A stretch of DNA of 64,000 bases from Neobacillus mesonae (GCF_001636315.1 NZ_KV440949.1:1721203-1785202); one strand, 5' to 3'; shown: positions 8,990 to 17,584, numbered from the stretch's first letter. The notes: generated by a model not told the origin, from the sequence alone. Numbers and translations are program-made.

Positions 8990-10417
8990 TTATTCGGCCG
9001 ATTTCTCAAGCTTTTGTTCTGTCCAGGGCTCGAAGGAAAAGGGAATCCCGACCATTCTGGCTGTCAATTCGTCATAGGAAACGATATCCTTTTTCGATAG
9101 TTCTTTTAACGAGCGCTTTCCCATCGCCCTTAAAGCCATTTTCATCTCCTCAACGCTTGAAGTAAAAAACTTCTCAGCTGATTTGACTCCATCTTCAATC
9201 TTGAATTGGTCCTTATACTTTCCTTGATTCCACACTACTTGAGTCGGCGGTTCAAAAGGCATCGCCTTTAAGGTTTGGCTATGGGCAACGGTAAATAATA
9301 TTGCCGAGCCGACATAGACGGCATCAGCCCCCAATGCCAGCATTTTCAAAAAATGACCCGGGACTAGCAGCCCTCCGGAGACGATTAAACTGATTTGGTC
9401 GCGCATGTTTCTTTTTTCCAAATGATTGACAGCCCGGACAATCGCATGTAATGTGGGTATTCCCATATCATCTGCAAGAATCGGAGGAGCGCCGAGGGTC
9501 GCCGCCTGGGCACCATCAATTGCAATATAATCGACACCCATTTCGATCACATGGTCAATGTCTTCTTCAATCTTGCCGCCAGCTCCCATTTTCACCCCAA
9601 TCGGCACGCCGCCTGTCAGCTCACGCAGTTGCTCGGTGAGTTCTTTTAAATCCTTTAATGTTTGATTTTCAAAAAAGTTGTCATGAATAACGGCATCTTC
9701 GTTTTCTTTCAAGCCCATTAACTCGCGGGCCCGTCCTGTCAGATTTTTAGGCGAAATTTTGCCGCCTGTCCCAAACAGCGCCCCCTGCCCCAGCTTGATT
9801 TCGATCATATCGGCTTGCTTAATGAGGTTCTTATCCTTCGACCATTCTGTTTTAGAAAACTGGAGAATATATTTACCCGCTTTCTCCAGCTCCTCCGGTA
9901 AAACAGCACCTTCCCCGGAATTGATGGCCGTCCCGACATTACTGGCAGCTTGCGCCAAAGAGAGTCTGACTTCCTCGCTAAGGGCAATGCCATAGGCCAT
10001 ACCGCTGATCATCAGCGGAATCTGGAGCTGCAGAGGTTTTTTCGCCTTTGGACCGATGGTGGCCTGGACATCCACATCCTCATCGCCATCGACGGGAAAC
10101 GGGGTGGTCTGAGCAGGAATGAAGGTGATGGAATCGATGTGCGGCCATTTTTTTGAAGAGCCAAGCGGACGGTGAAGGACATCGCCTGTCTCCGCGCGCA
10201 AGCTATTTTCCAGCACATTTTGAATACCCATATGCCGCATTCCGGGCATAAGCTCCATAATGTTTTCTTGATAGCTGTCCGTTAGGATGATTGTCCCTGC
10301 TTTTTTTACTACCTTTTTTAAAATCCAGCGCCAGCCAAGGAGCATAAAGAAAAAGAGGATAAATATAATAGCAACCATTCCAAAAGTTAAATAATAGATG
10401 ATGTTTGGCATATTCAT
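8990..10417 (-). CDS. FMN-binding glutamate synthase-family protein, copy 1
   Basis: A 475-residue paralogue of the downstream gene, similar along its whole length. It has one N-terminal membrane helix (about 8-30), the shared juxtamembrane motif KKAGTIILTDSYQENIMELM, then the FMN barrel (PLMISGMAYG, NSGEGAVLPEELE, IKLGQGALFG, GVKMGAGGKIEED, AIDGAQAATLGAPPIL, VSGGLLVPGHFLK). There is no glutaminase domain and no Fe-S cysteine cluster. Start ATG 10417 follows GGAGAAC. The two genes form an operon from local duplication, and their products may form a membrane-bound heteromer (inference). No electron-donor subunit (GltD-like) is adjacent. Confidence 0.82.
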   Translation of the reverse strand: MNMPNIIYYLTFGMVAIIFILFFFMLLGWRWILKKVVKKAGTIILTDSYQENIMELMPGMRHMGIQNVLENSLRAETGDVLHRPLGSSKKWPHIDSITFIPAQTTPFPVDGDEDVDVQATIGPKAKKPLQLQIPLMISGMAYGIALSEEVRLSLAQAASNVGTAINSGEGAVLPEELEKAGKYILQFSKTEWSKDKNLIKQADMIEIKLGQGALFGTGGKISPKNLTGRARELMGLKENEDAVIHDNFFENQTLKDLKELTEQLRELTGGVPIGVKMGAGGKIEEDIDHVIEMGVDYIAIDGAQAATLGAPPILADDMGIPTLHAIVRAVNHLEKRNMRDQISLIVSGGLLVPGHFLKMLALGADAVYVGSAILFTVAHSQTLKAMPFEPPTQVVWNQGKYKDQFKIEDGVKSAEKFFTSSVEEMKMALRAMGKRSLKELSKKDIVSYDELTARMVGIPFSFEPWTEQKLEKSAE

Positions 10418-10528
10418 GTTCTCCGGTAATCTGCTTCAAAAAGCGTTTTATAGCTATATGTTTTCCAAAATAATGAATTTTATATGCTGATGTTTGGAGG
10501 ACAGAATTACATGTTATGCAAAACACAA

Positions 10529-10560
10529 AAAGACCGTCGCACTCTTGACAGTCTTCTTAT
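10529..10560 (-). terminator. Terminator-like hairpin upstream of the glutamate-synthase-like operon
   Basis: Minus strand AGACTGTC, loop, GACGGTCT followed by TTTTG. It lies between the hxlR-like gene (minus) and the operon start, so it may end hxlR transcription or act as an attenuator. No riboswitch fold was recognised around it. Confidence 0.45.
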
Positions 10561-10644
10561 ATATTTAGGTAAAATATTCAGCTAATAAGATCATTGGTTT
10601 TTTACGATAAAGCTATCAACAATCAGTGCAGCAAAAATACAAAT

Positions 10645-10668
10645 AGGAGAACCGTCCACATGCATCAT
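10645..10668. repeat. GAACCGTCC repeat at the hxlR 3' end
   Basis: AGGAGAACCGTCCACATGCATCA overlaps the stop codon region of the hxlR-like gene. It is one half-arm of the dispersed palindrome family (compare 38550-38581). Confidence 0.55.
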
Positions 10669-11024
10669 TTGGCAAAGGATTGGATGTGTTGTTTTCCCCA
10701 GTCGTACATCATGAGGATGATGGGCATGAGGCTGCGGCCCAGTTCAGTTAGTGAGTATTCTACTTTTGGCGGGACCTCGGGGTATACCTCTCGATGGACG
10801 ATGCCGTCTTCTTCTAGTTCGCGGATCTGGGTGGTGAGTACTTTGTGTGTGATTTTTGGAAATAGCCGTTTGATTTCGCTGAAACGTAAGGTGCCTTCCT
10901 TTGCTAAATAGTAAATAATCGTGATTTTCCATTTGCCGTTGATGAGCGATAAGGTAAATTCTTTTTCACAATTAAATTCGCCGTTTTCGATTTTCTTTCT
11001 AACTTCTGCCCGCAAATCGTCCAT
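10665..11024 (-). CDS. hxlR: HxlR-family formaldehyde-responsive regulator
   Basis: A winged-helix DNA-binding protein of 119 residues. It contains [17 protein letters not shown], the recognition region [20 protein letters not shown] and the wing [17 protein letters not shown], all very close to B. subtilis HxlR, which activates formaldehyde fixation genes. The Cys-X-Lys pair (C19, K21) corresponds to the pair reported to be cross-linked by formaldehyde in HxlR. Start ATG 11024 was chosen because AAGGAAGG precedes it at a workable distance; a GTG at 11036 abuts the ribosome site. It is divergent from formaldehyde dehydrogenase, its likely target. Confidence 0.85.
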   Translation of the reverse strand: MDDLRAEVRKKIENGEFNCEKEFTLSLINGKWKITIIYYLAKEGTLRFSEIKRLFPKITHKVLTTQIRELEEDGIVHREVYPEVPPKVEYSLTELGRSLMPIILMMYDWGKQHIQSFAK

Positions 11025-11045
11025 TCGATTCGCCACCTTCCTTAT

Positions 11046-11072
11046 GTATCTTAAAAGTATCCTATAAGTAAC
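11046..11072. promoter_or_regulatory. Candidate HxlR operator
   Basis: A degenerate repeat, GTATCTTAAAAGTATC overlapping GTATCCTATAAGTAAC, lies in the divergent hxlR-fdhA region. On the minus strand it would overlap a TTGTGA-17-TACTTT promoter for hxlR. The pattern resembles HxlR-family sites, but this is inferred by eye. Confidence 0.4.
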
Positions 11073-11226
11073 CTTCTCACAAAAAAGTGCGTTCTTCCAG
11101 AAAAGAGCATTATTTTTTACAATTAATTAAGATAGGAAATATTCAGATTCAATTATTTCACCTGAGAGCTCTATCGATCGGAAATCCCAAACTTTTTTAA
11201 AAGCAAAAGAATGGAGGAACGCAAAA

Positions 11227-12444
11227 ATGGCAGGAAACAGGGCGGTAGTGTATAAAGGTCCAGGACGTGTAGCAGTTGAAGATATTAGTTATCCGGATTT
11301 GATTCTTCGAGATGGCCCGGGGGTAAATCCGTTAAATATCGGGCGAAAATGTGACCACGGTGTCATTTTGAAAGTCGTCACCACCAATATTTGCGGCAGC
11401 GATCAGCACATGGTTCGCGGGCGGACGACAGCTCCGTCGGGCCTCGTACTTGGTCATGAAATTACCGGTGAAGTTATTGAAGTTGGACGTGATGTCGAAT
11501 TTATTAAAAAAGGCGATCTTGTTTCGGTTCCATTTAACATAGCTTGCGGCCGCTGTCGCAGCTGTAAAGAACAAAACACGCATATTTGTGAGAACGTAAA
11601 TCCGGACCGTCCCGGCTCAGCTTACGGTTATGTGGACATGGGCGGATGGGTCGGCGGCCAGTCCGAATACGTCATGGTTCCTTACGCAGATTTCCAACTT
11701 CTGAAATTCCCTGATAAAGATCAAGCACTGGAAAAAATCCTTGATTTAACGATGCTTTCAGATATTTTCCCAACCGGTTATCACGGGGCGGTCAGCGCAG
11801 GGGTGAAGCCTGGATCGACAGTTTATGTTGCCGGGGCTGGTCCGGTCGGCTTGGCTGCGGCTCATTCGGCACAGCTTCTTGGGGCATCAGTTGTCATCGT
11901 GGGGGACTTGAACAGCGAGCGGCTTGCGCAGGCGAGAAGCTTCGGCTGTGAAACGGTTAACCTTCGCGAATATCCAAATCTTGGCGAGCAAATCGAGCAA
12001 ATCTTGGGTATTCCTGAAGTCGACTGCGCGATTGACTGTGTCGGCTTTGAAGCACACGGACATGGTGCCGGTGCAGGCGAAGCTCCAGCTGCCGTTTTGA
12101 ACTCGATTATGGAAGTAACCCGTGCTGGAGGCCGTTTGGGAATCCCAGGGCTTTATGTAACAGGCGATCCTGGTGGCGTTGATGAGGATGCAAAAATTGG
12201 AACCTTAAAGGTTCGCCTAGGACTCGGCTGGGCGAAAGCACATACATTTGTGACAGGGCAAACGCCGGCAATGAAATATCACCGTGACTTAATGATGGCA
12301 ATATTGAGCGGCAAAGCGCAGATTGCCAAAGCGGTTAATGCCACGTTGATTTCCTTGGATCAAGCACCGGCGGCTTACGCAGAGTTTGATCAGGGCGCGT
12401 CGAAAAAATTTGTTATTGATCCGCATGGGATATTTAGAAAATAA
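11227..12444 (+). CDS. fdhA: Glutathione-independent formaldehyde dehydrogenase
   Basis: A zinc-dependent, NAD-linked medium-chain dehydrogenase of 405 residues, the length of Pseudomonas putida FdhA. It oxidises formaldehyde to formate without glutathione. Catalytic zinc residues are C56 (ICGSDQH) and H77-E78 (LGHE). Structural zinc cysteines are C107, C110, C113 and C121. The Rossmann motif is GAGPVG near residue 200. The long insertion and the GIPGLYV...DPGGVD segment are typical of the dismutating formaldehyde-dehydrogenase branch rather than simple alcohol dehydrogenases. ATG 11227 follows GGAGG. It forms an operon with the next gene (48-base gap) and is divergent from the HxlR-type sensor, so formaldehyde induction is likely. 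Confidence 0.9.
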   Translation: MAGNRAVVYKGPGRVAVEDISYPDLILRDGPGVNPLNIGRKCDHGVILKVVTTNICGSDQHMVRGRTTAPSGLVLGHEITGEVIEVGRDVEFIKKGDLVSVPFNIACGRCRSCKEQNTHICENVNPDRPGSAYGYVDMGGWVGGQSEYVMVPYADFQLLKFPDKDQALEKILDLTMLSDIFPTGYHGAVSAGVKPGSTVYVAGAGPVGLAAAHSAQLLGASVVIVGDLNSERLAQARSFGCETVNLREYPNLGEQIEQILGIPEVDCAIDCVGFEAHGHGAGAGEAPAAVLNSIMEVTRAGGRLGIPGLYVTGDPGGVDEDAKIGTLKVRLGLGWAKAHTFVTGQTPAMKYHRDLMMAILSGKAQIAKAVNATLISLDQAPAAYAEFDQGASKKFVIDPHGIFRK

Positions 12445-12492
12445 AGTTTTTCCATATTTCAATTTTGATGAAAATGAGGGAGGTTTTTTAAT

Positions 12493-12915
12493 ATGAGTAA
12501 AGTGACATTAGAGCTAGTAAAAGAATTGATTGCAGGTGCGGAAGCGGAAGCTAAAAAGATTGGTGTAGCGATGGTGATTTCCGTCGTAGATGAAGGAGGT
12601 AATTTGATCGCGGTTCACCGGATGGATGATGCTTGGCTCGCGAGTATTGAAATTGCCCAAAATAAGGCTTGGACTTCGGTGGCGTTAAAAATGCCTACCG
12701 CAAACTTAGCCGCGGCAACAGTTCCCGCAGCTGAACTTTACGGGTTAAATACAACAAACAGCGGGCGGCTTGTTGTATTCGGCGGCGGCATTCCGCTTGT
12801 GAGCGACGGTAAAGTGGTTGGTGCTGTTGGGGTCAGCGGAAGCACAGTGCAACATGATGTTCAAGTGGCCGAAGCGGCAGTGAAGGTGTTTGAACAGAAG
12901 CTGTTGACTGTATGA
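12493..12915 (+). CDS. GlcG/HbpS family (DUF336) protein
   Basis: A 140-residue cytoplasmic protein matching the GlcG/HbpS fold: MVISVVDEGGNLIAVHRMDD near the N-terminus, the AQNKAWTSVAL helix, and the glycine-rich end GRLVVFGGGIPLVSDGKVVGAVGVSGS. Members are small oligomeric proteins, some binding haem or cobalamin-type cofactors, and often lie beside oxidoreductases. Exact role unknown. It has GGGAGG nine bases before ATG and follows fdhA in the same operon, so an accessory role in aldehyde oxidation is possible. Confidence 0.85.
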   Translation: MSKVTLELVKELIAGAEAEAKKIGVAMVISVVDEGGNLIAVHRMDDAWLASIEIAQNKAWTSVALKMPTANLAAATVPAAELYGLNTTNSGRLVVFGGGIPLVSDGKVVGAVGVSGSTVQHDVQVAEAAVKVFEQKLLTV

Positions 12916-12923
12916 TGTAGAAA

Positions 12924-12971
12924 AGGTCAGCCCCTTGCTGGATCATTACTTATCCAGTTGGGGTTGGCCCT
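12924..12971. terminator. Bidirectional terminator between convergent genes
   Basis: AGGTCAGCCCCTTGCTGGAT pairs with ATCCAGTTGGGGTTGGCCCT across an eight-base loop. It lies between the DUF336 gene (plus) and a minus-strand gene whose last codons form one arm. It resembles the GGGGTCAG hairpin at 27782-27830. Confidence 0.75.
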
Positions 12972-13500
12972 CTAATTTGTCCCCTAAATTCGTTCGCCAC
13001 GACAGCCAAGCATTTACGCCGTACCATATGGCCGCCAGCTCGAACAGCATATGAATAGAAAACCAGTCTAATAACCATCCTGTAGCAAGGATAGTGCCGA
13101 CAATAATCATTTGTAAGATAAAATGGTGAAGATTATCCGATTTCCATTCTAGTTTCTCTTGTTTAATCCATTCTTTTTCCGAAATTTTATAAATCGCCTG
13201 GAAGATGCCCATGACCCCTTGGATTAATCCAACATGAAATAGTGTAGAGGCAAGCGGGATCACCGCCATACAACACCCGAGGCCGGCAAAAGCGGTACTG
13301 GCTAGGATGCGGACTGATGGCTTCACCGGCAGAAGGTTGAGACACAAGAAACTAATGCCGGATGAAAATGCGAAAGTGGCATACAGGAGGGCAAATACCC
13401 CATAGGACTGTCCGATATTTTTTAAAAATAAGAGATAGTAAGGGAAAATAGCGGTCTGGATTACCGCGACACCACCTTGAATCATCAGTTTATTCTTCAT
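12946..13500 (-). CDS. Membrane protein, possibly a half-length MFS-like transporter
   Basis: A hydrophobic protein of 184 residues with about five or six membrane segments. I do not recognise it with certainty. The pattern IQTAIFPYYLLFLKNIGQSY followed by paired helices recalls the N-terminal half of major-facilitator proteins, but it is under half the usual length. ATG 13500 is chosen because AGAGG sits seven bases upstream; the reading frame extends five codons further. The gene overlaps the preceding oxidase by 11 bases, so the two are translationally coupled and probably work together. Both lie under the palindrome-controlled promoter at 15010-15038. Confidence 0.6.
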   Translation of the reverse strand: MKNKLMIQGGVAVIQTAIFPYYLLFLKNIGQSYGVFALLYATFAFSSGISFLCLNLLPVKPSVRILASTAFAGLGCCMAVIPLASTLFHVGLIQGVMGIFQAIYKISEKEWIKQEKLEWKSDNLHHFILQMIIVGTILATGWLLDWFSIHMLFELAAIWYGVNAWLSWRTNLGDKLEGQPQLDK

Positions 13501-14977
13501 TTCGATACCTCTCATAAAATAGGTTCATAAACAGGCCGTTGGGGTCATATTTGTCCTTCGCCGCCACAAACGTTGAAAACTTCGGATAGGACCGCACCAG
13601 CTGCCCCTTTGTCGCATACGGATAGTAAGGGAGATAAAAGCTACCGTTATGTTTTATCGTCACATCAATTATATTTTGTATCGACCTTTGGGCTTTTTCC
13701 ACATCTTCTTTCTTCTTCCCGTGATTAAAAAGGGCAACTAGCGCAATCATGTCATCCTTTGCATAGGATAATGTCGGCCCGTCATCTTTTGATACATACC
13801 GAATGGTAAGGTTTAATAGATTGATATTATCTTTTTCTAAGAAGCGCTTTAGGTCTTCGATATAAGCAGGAAATTCATCAATCGGGACGAAAAATTCCTG
13901 TAAAGCATCTGTATTGTTTGGATTTTTATATAATAAAAAGTCACTTTCCGACCGCATACTGTTATTTCGGCTGATCTTGGAATGATTTAACGATAGAAAA
14001 TATTTCTTTTGCAAATCCCAAAGGACATCTTTCCCTATTTGTGTTTTGCGTGAAAAATTTAGCAGTTCCTCGGTCAGCCACGTTTGTTCATCGCTTTTTA
14101 ACACTCGTAAACTTTCATTCTGTTCCAATGTTTCGAATGAATGATGGTATTCAACGACAAATAAGGAATTCAGCAATGTTTGGGGAGCGGTAGAAATCCT
14201 GCCATAGGCCAGCTTGATGTAAGGATTGGCTCTAAGCTTTTTCACATATTCCGGAAAGTCTTTGACAGCAACTGTATTCGATTGTATTTCATAAATCTCG
14301 TCATCCGTTACCTGTAATTCCACATCGAGAATCACTCCAAATAACCCATACCCGCCGATGACATGATTGAATAACTCGGAATTTGTTTCCCTGTCCACTT
14401 TTACAACCCTTCCATCCGCCAGCAGAAGCCGGAACCAATTAATCGTGCTTCCAAGTGATTCATGGTGAATATCCCGGCCATGGATATTAGCGCTGATGGA
14501 ACCGCCAACCGTGAAAATGTTTTGGGATTGCATGACTTTTACTGCTAATCTGTGCGGTGCCAAAGCCTTTTGGATCTGGTCCCAGGTGGCGCCGCTTTGG
14601 ACGTGGATGGTTTTTCGTTTCGGGTCTATCGCCAATATCTGGTTGTATTGGGTCATATCCAATACAACACCGTTTGAGTAATAGGTGTGTCCGCCCTGGG
14701 AGTGCCGGTTTCCTGAAATACTGACAGGCAAATGGTCTTTATTAGCTTTTTTAATAATATCCACGATCTGCTCTTCTTCCCTGCCTGTTTCCAGCCGCTT
14801 AATCTTTGTCGGTAAAAGCCTGGCAACATCCTGGATGACCCCATTTTCATACAAATCATCCTGGTAATGGGCAAGAGTATACCTTTGGATGCCATACGAG
14901 CTTAAAAATACAACTGACAATAACAAAACCATGATACATAGAACTCTTTTTATTGTTTTGAGATTTAAATGATTCAT
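13490..14977 (-). CDS. Membrane-anchored FAD-linked oxidase (VAO/PCMH family)
   Basis: A flavin oxidoreductase of 495 residues with one N-terminal membrane helix (about 9-30), so the catalytic domain is probably outside the membrane. The FAD-binding PCMH domain spans about 60-225: PVSISGNRHSQGGHTYY (pyrophosphate loop, with a histidine where some relatives bind FAD covalently), DMTQYNQI, VQSGATWDQIQ, and TVGGSISANIHGRD. The C-terminus ends KYDPNGLFMNLFYER, as in L-gulonolactone/alditol oxidases. Substrate unknown; a sugar alcohol or lactone is plausible. ATG 14977 is preferred over TTG 14989, with GAGG six bases upstream. First gene of a two-gene operon behind a palindromic operator. Confidence 0.8.
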   Translation of the reverse strand: MNHLNLKTIKRVLCIMVLLLSVVFLSSYGIQRYTLAHYQDDLYENGVIQDVARLLPTKIKRLETGREEEQIVDIIKKANKDHLPVSISGNRHSQGGHTYYSNGVVLDMTQYNQILAIDPKRKTIHVQSGATWDQIQKALAPHRLAVKVMQSQNIFTVGGSISANIHGRDIHHESLGSTINWFRLLLADGRVVKVDRETNSELFNHVIGGYGLFGVILDVELQVTDDEIYEIQSNTVAVKDFPEYVKKLRANPYIKLAYGRISTAPQTLLNSLFVVEYHHSFETLEQNESLRVLKSDEQTWLTEELLNFSRKTQIGKDVLWDLQKKYFLSLNHSKISRNNSMRSESDFLLYKNPNNTDALQEFFVPIDEFPAYIEDLKRFLEKDNINLLNLTIRYVSKDDGPTLSYAKDDMIALVALFNHGKKKEDVEKAQRSIQNIIDVTIKHNGSFYLPYYPYATKGQLVRSYPKFSTFVAAKDKYDPNGLFMNLFYERYRNEE

Positions 14978-14999
14978 ATTGATCCTCAACCGAAGAATT

Positions 15000-15038
15000 A
15001 TTTAGTGTAATTTTACACTAAATGTTGCCAGGTGACAA
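15000..15038 (-). promoter_or_regulatory. Promoter with perfect palindromic operator over the -10
   Basis: Minus-strand -35 TTGTCA (15033-15038) and -10 TAAAAT (15010-15015), spacer 17. A perfect palindrome ATTTAGTGTAA-TT-TTACACTAAAT (15000-15023) covers the -10 and likely start site, the layout expected for a repressor (TetR/MarR type). The cognate regulator is not obvious nearby. Confidence 0.7.
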
Positions 15039-15122
15039 TATTTTTTGACTATTCTTCTATTTCTAAATGAGTAAATGGGCACCTTATCGGAGTTATCCTA
15101 TAATTAATTCCCTACAAAAAAG

Positions 15123-15194
15123 TCAGGCACCCGCTGCTTTGTACCTTAAACAGCGGGTGCCTGACACCAATGAAACAGGAGAACTGTCCCATGC
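15123..15194. repeat. Tandem palindromic repeat at the yusW-like 3' end
   Basis: A perfect 14-base inverted repeat, TCAGGCACCCGCTG (15123-15136) and CAGCGGGTGCCTGA (15151-15164), is followed by GACACCAATGAAACAGGAGAA and CTGTCCCATGC. It therefore joins both repeat sub-families of this window, and lies directly after the minus-strand stop at 15199. Confidence 0.75.
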
Positions 15195-15198
15195 TTCC

Positions 15199-15990
15199 TT
15201 ATCTATGAAACTTTACATCTACTTTTGCGTGGTTCTCGAATTGAAAATCTACGTCTGCCTTCGTGATATCTGTTACTTCTACACCAAGGACATCAGAGAC
15301 CTTAGATACATACTCCTTCCAGGTGGTGTCTTTTGTTGGTGTAAGCTCATTTTTAATTCGCTGGAACTCATCTCGTGCATGTGAACCTTTCAGGATGGTC
15401 ATGCCATCTTTGGTCTTTTTAATAAAAGTATCCTGCATAGAATTTTTCCCCGACATATGAACATCGTATTGCGTACCATTGTTCGCTTTTACATGAACTT
15501 TCAGTTTATGAATTTGATAGGGATCCGCCACATTTGATTTTTCACCTTTTTTATAAGAGAAAGATAATTTGGCTTGATTCGTAAATTCTACCTTCGCATT
15601 CGCTTTTTCCACTTCTGATGGCTTCACGCCTAAGGCATCAGATAGACGGTTGATGACTTCTTCTTTACTTAGATCCATCGAGAGGTTTAAGTCTTTGATA
15701 AAATCAATCACCCGCTGGTTTGCTTCCTTACCTGTTACCTCTATTACTTTATGATCCTTATGCTTCTTGATGTCGACCGTGACGATTCCGTCTTTCTCAT
15801 CATACACAACCGTATACTTTTCGTGATGAAGGTTAACCGTTGCTTTTAGATGGTCAATTACCTTCCATACATTTGCTGCATCTACATTTTGGACAACGGG
15901 TGCCGGCTCCTTAATTTGCTCCGCAAACACCTGACCTGATACACCAAACGCTAAAGAAGAGGCTAGAAAAACTGCTGCTGCTTTTTTCAT
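15199..15990 (-). CDS. Secreted YusW-like domain protein
   Basis: A 263-residue exported protein. Residues 1-24 form a signal peptide (MKKAAAVFLASSLAFGVSG, cleavage probably after VFA). The mature part is lysine-rich and hydrophilic. It has two sections resembling YusW-type domains: VEFTNQAKLSFSYKKGEKSN with KLKVHVKANNGTQYDVHMSG, and a repeat-like C-terminus ending DVDFQFENHAKVDVKFHR. The phrases DALGVKPSEVEKANAKVEF and DVLGVEVTDITKADVDFQF are clearly internal copies. Function unknown. ATG 15990 was chosen because AAGGATG lies upstream. It stands alone downstream of the hasACB operon in the same direction, with its own 3' repeat. Confidence 0.6.
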   Translation of the reverse strand: MKKAAAVFLASSLAFGVSGQVFAEQIKEPAPVVQNVDAANVWKVIDHLKATVNLHHEKYTVVYDEKDGIVTVDIKKHKDHKVIEVTGKEANQRVIDFIKDLNLSMDLSKEEVINRLSDALGVKPSEVEKANAKVEFTNQAKLSFSYKKGEKSNVADPYQIHKLKVHVKANNGTQYDVHMSGKNSMQDTFIKKTKDGMTILKGSHARDEFQRIKNELTPTKDTTWKEYVSKVSDVLGVEVTDITKADVDFQFENHAKVDVKFHR

Positions 15991-16134
15991 TTCATACATC
16001 CTTTCCATTCATTTCATTTTTTATTTTAAAGACTGTGCTAAATGTCATTCTGCTTTTGGCTCTATTGATTGGAGCGTAATGAATAGTCTGATATAACACA
16101 GCCACTTTAAAATCAACATTCTTTTAATAAAGAA

Positions 16135-16156
16135 GATGAGAACCGTCCCCATTCTT
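16135..16156. repeat. GAGAACCGTCCCC repeat at the ugd 3' end
   Basis: GATGAGAACCGTCCCCATTC immediately follows the ugd stop codon (minus strand). A member of the dispersed family. Confidence 0.6.
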
Positions 16157-16157
16157 C

Positions 16158-17498
16158 CTAATAGGAAGCGGCAGCGGACAGGCTGGCTGTTTTTTTGATC
16201 GGTTTTCGGCCAATGGCGATATATTCAACTGGGTATTGTTTTATTTCTTCTTCTGTGTAACAGTTACGGCCATCGAAGAGTATTGGTTTTTCCATGAATA
16301 GGCTGGATAGGATCAGCGCTTTGTTCACAATTTCTTCCCACTCTGTTACGATAAAAACGGCATCAGCCTTTTTAATGGCATCTTCGATTTGTTCCACAAA
16401 TTGAACCTCTGGGGGAAGGACTTTCTTGGCGTTTTCAATAGCAATTGGATCGTAGGCAATGATTTCCGCCCCTTCCTCCAATAGCCTTTTAGAGATACTT
16501 ATGGAGGCAGCCTCTCTCATATCATCTGTATTGGGCTTAAACGCAAGACCCAGAAGCGCCACCCGCTTTCCTTTAAGTGAGCCAAATCGCTCTTTCGCTT
16601 TTTTCACCAGAGCTGTCTTTTGACGGTCATTGATTTCAATCACAGACTTCAGTAAGCGAAAATCATGATCGACCGCTTCCGAAATTTTCACCAAGGCCCT
16701 CGTATCCTTTGGAAAGCAGGAACCCCCAAAGCCAATTCCGGCATCCAGGAACTTAGATCCAATCCGGGCATCCTTCCCAATCCCTTTTGCCACCTCTACA
16801 ATATCTGAACCGACCTTTTCAGAAAGAGCGGCAATCTCATTGATAAACGAAATTTTGGTTGCCAAAAACGCATTAGCGGCATACTTAATCATCTCCGCAC
16901 TGCTGATGCTGGTTTTTAAAATAGGAAGACCAAATGGCTGGTTAATTTCTTCTATTAAATCAGCGGCTGCTGTTGAGTCGGCGCCGATGACAATCCGGTC
17001 CCCATGGAACGAATCATGAACAGCAGACCCCTCCCGAAGAAATTCTGGATTAGAGACAATGTCTACATGATAGTTTCCTTGCAGATAGGCATTAACTACT
17101 TCCTCTATTTTGTAGTTGGTGCCCAGTGGAACTGTACTTTTGGTAACGACAACGACATCACGCGCGATGTTTTGTCCGATGTCCTGTGCGGCTTTGAAAA
17201 CATATGAAAGATCAGCAGAACCATCCCCTTGCTGCGGAGTACCGACTGCAATGTATACCACATCAGCCTCCCTTAAAGCCATCATCGTATCTGACGTGAA
17301 ATGGAGATTCCCTCTTTCCATGTTGCTTGCCATTAACTCATCCAGTCCTGGTTCATAAATGGGTGAAACACCTAAAGTAAGCAGTTCAATTTTTTTCTTA
17401 TCCAGATCCAGGCATGTGACGTTATGGCCGATTTCGGCCAAACAAACACCTGTTACTAATCCTACATAGCCTGTTCCAATGATCGATATGTTCTTCAT
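16158..17498 (-). CDS. ugd: UDP-glucose 6-dehydrogenase (hasB-type)
   Basis: Oxidises UDP-glucose twice with NAD to UDP-glucuronate, a hyaluronan precursor. The product has 446 residues, usual for the family. The N-terminal Rossmann motif is IIGTGYVGLVTG (about 5-16). The catalytic cysteine is in GFGGSCFPKDT (about residue 260), with the lysine/asparagine helix FLATKISFINEIA before it. The C-terminal NAD domain contains GLAFKPNTDDMREA. ATG 17498 follows GAGGAGG. Last gene of a hasA-hasC-hasB operon. TuaD-type teichuronic acid synthesis uses the same enzyme, but the HasA neighbour argues for hyaluronan. Confidence 0.95.
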   Translation of the reverse strand: MKNISIIGTGYVGLVTGVCLAEIGHNVTCLDLDKKKIELLTLGVSPIYEPGLDELMASNMERGNLHFTSDTMMALREADVVYIAVGTPQQGDGSADLSYVFKAAQDIGQNIARDVVVVTKSTVPLGTNYKIEEVVNAYLQGNYHVDIVSNPEFLREGSAVHDSFHGDRIVIGADSTAAADLIEEINQPFGLPILKTSISSAEMIKYAANAFLATKISFINEIAALSEKVGSDIVEVAKGIGKDARIGSKFLDAGIGFGGSCFPKDTRALVKISEAVDHDFRLLKSVIEINDRQKTALVKKAKERFGSLKGKRVALLGLAFKPNTDDMREAASISISKRLLEEGAEIIAYDPIAIENAKKVLPPEVQFVEQIEDAIKKADAVFIVTEWEEIVNKALILSSLFMEKPILFDGRNCYTEEEIKQYPVEYIAIGRKPIKKTASLSAAASY

Positions 17499-17584
17499 AC
17501 AACTCCTCCTCAAAGCACCTCTGATTTATGTAATTGCAGTGTAAATTGGTCAGCAAAAAAGATTGATATTCATTTTCAAAAGAT

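Noticed and set aside
10203..10526. 107-codon minus-strand ORF over the start of the glutamate-synthase-like gene
   Set aside because: It overlaps a well-supported gene in another frame and reads as its frame-shifted shadow.
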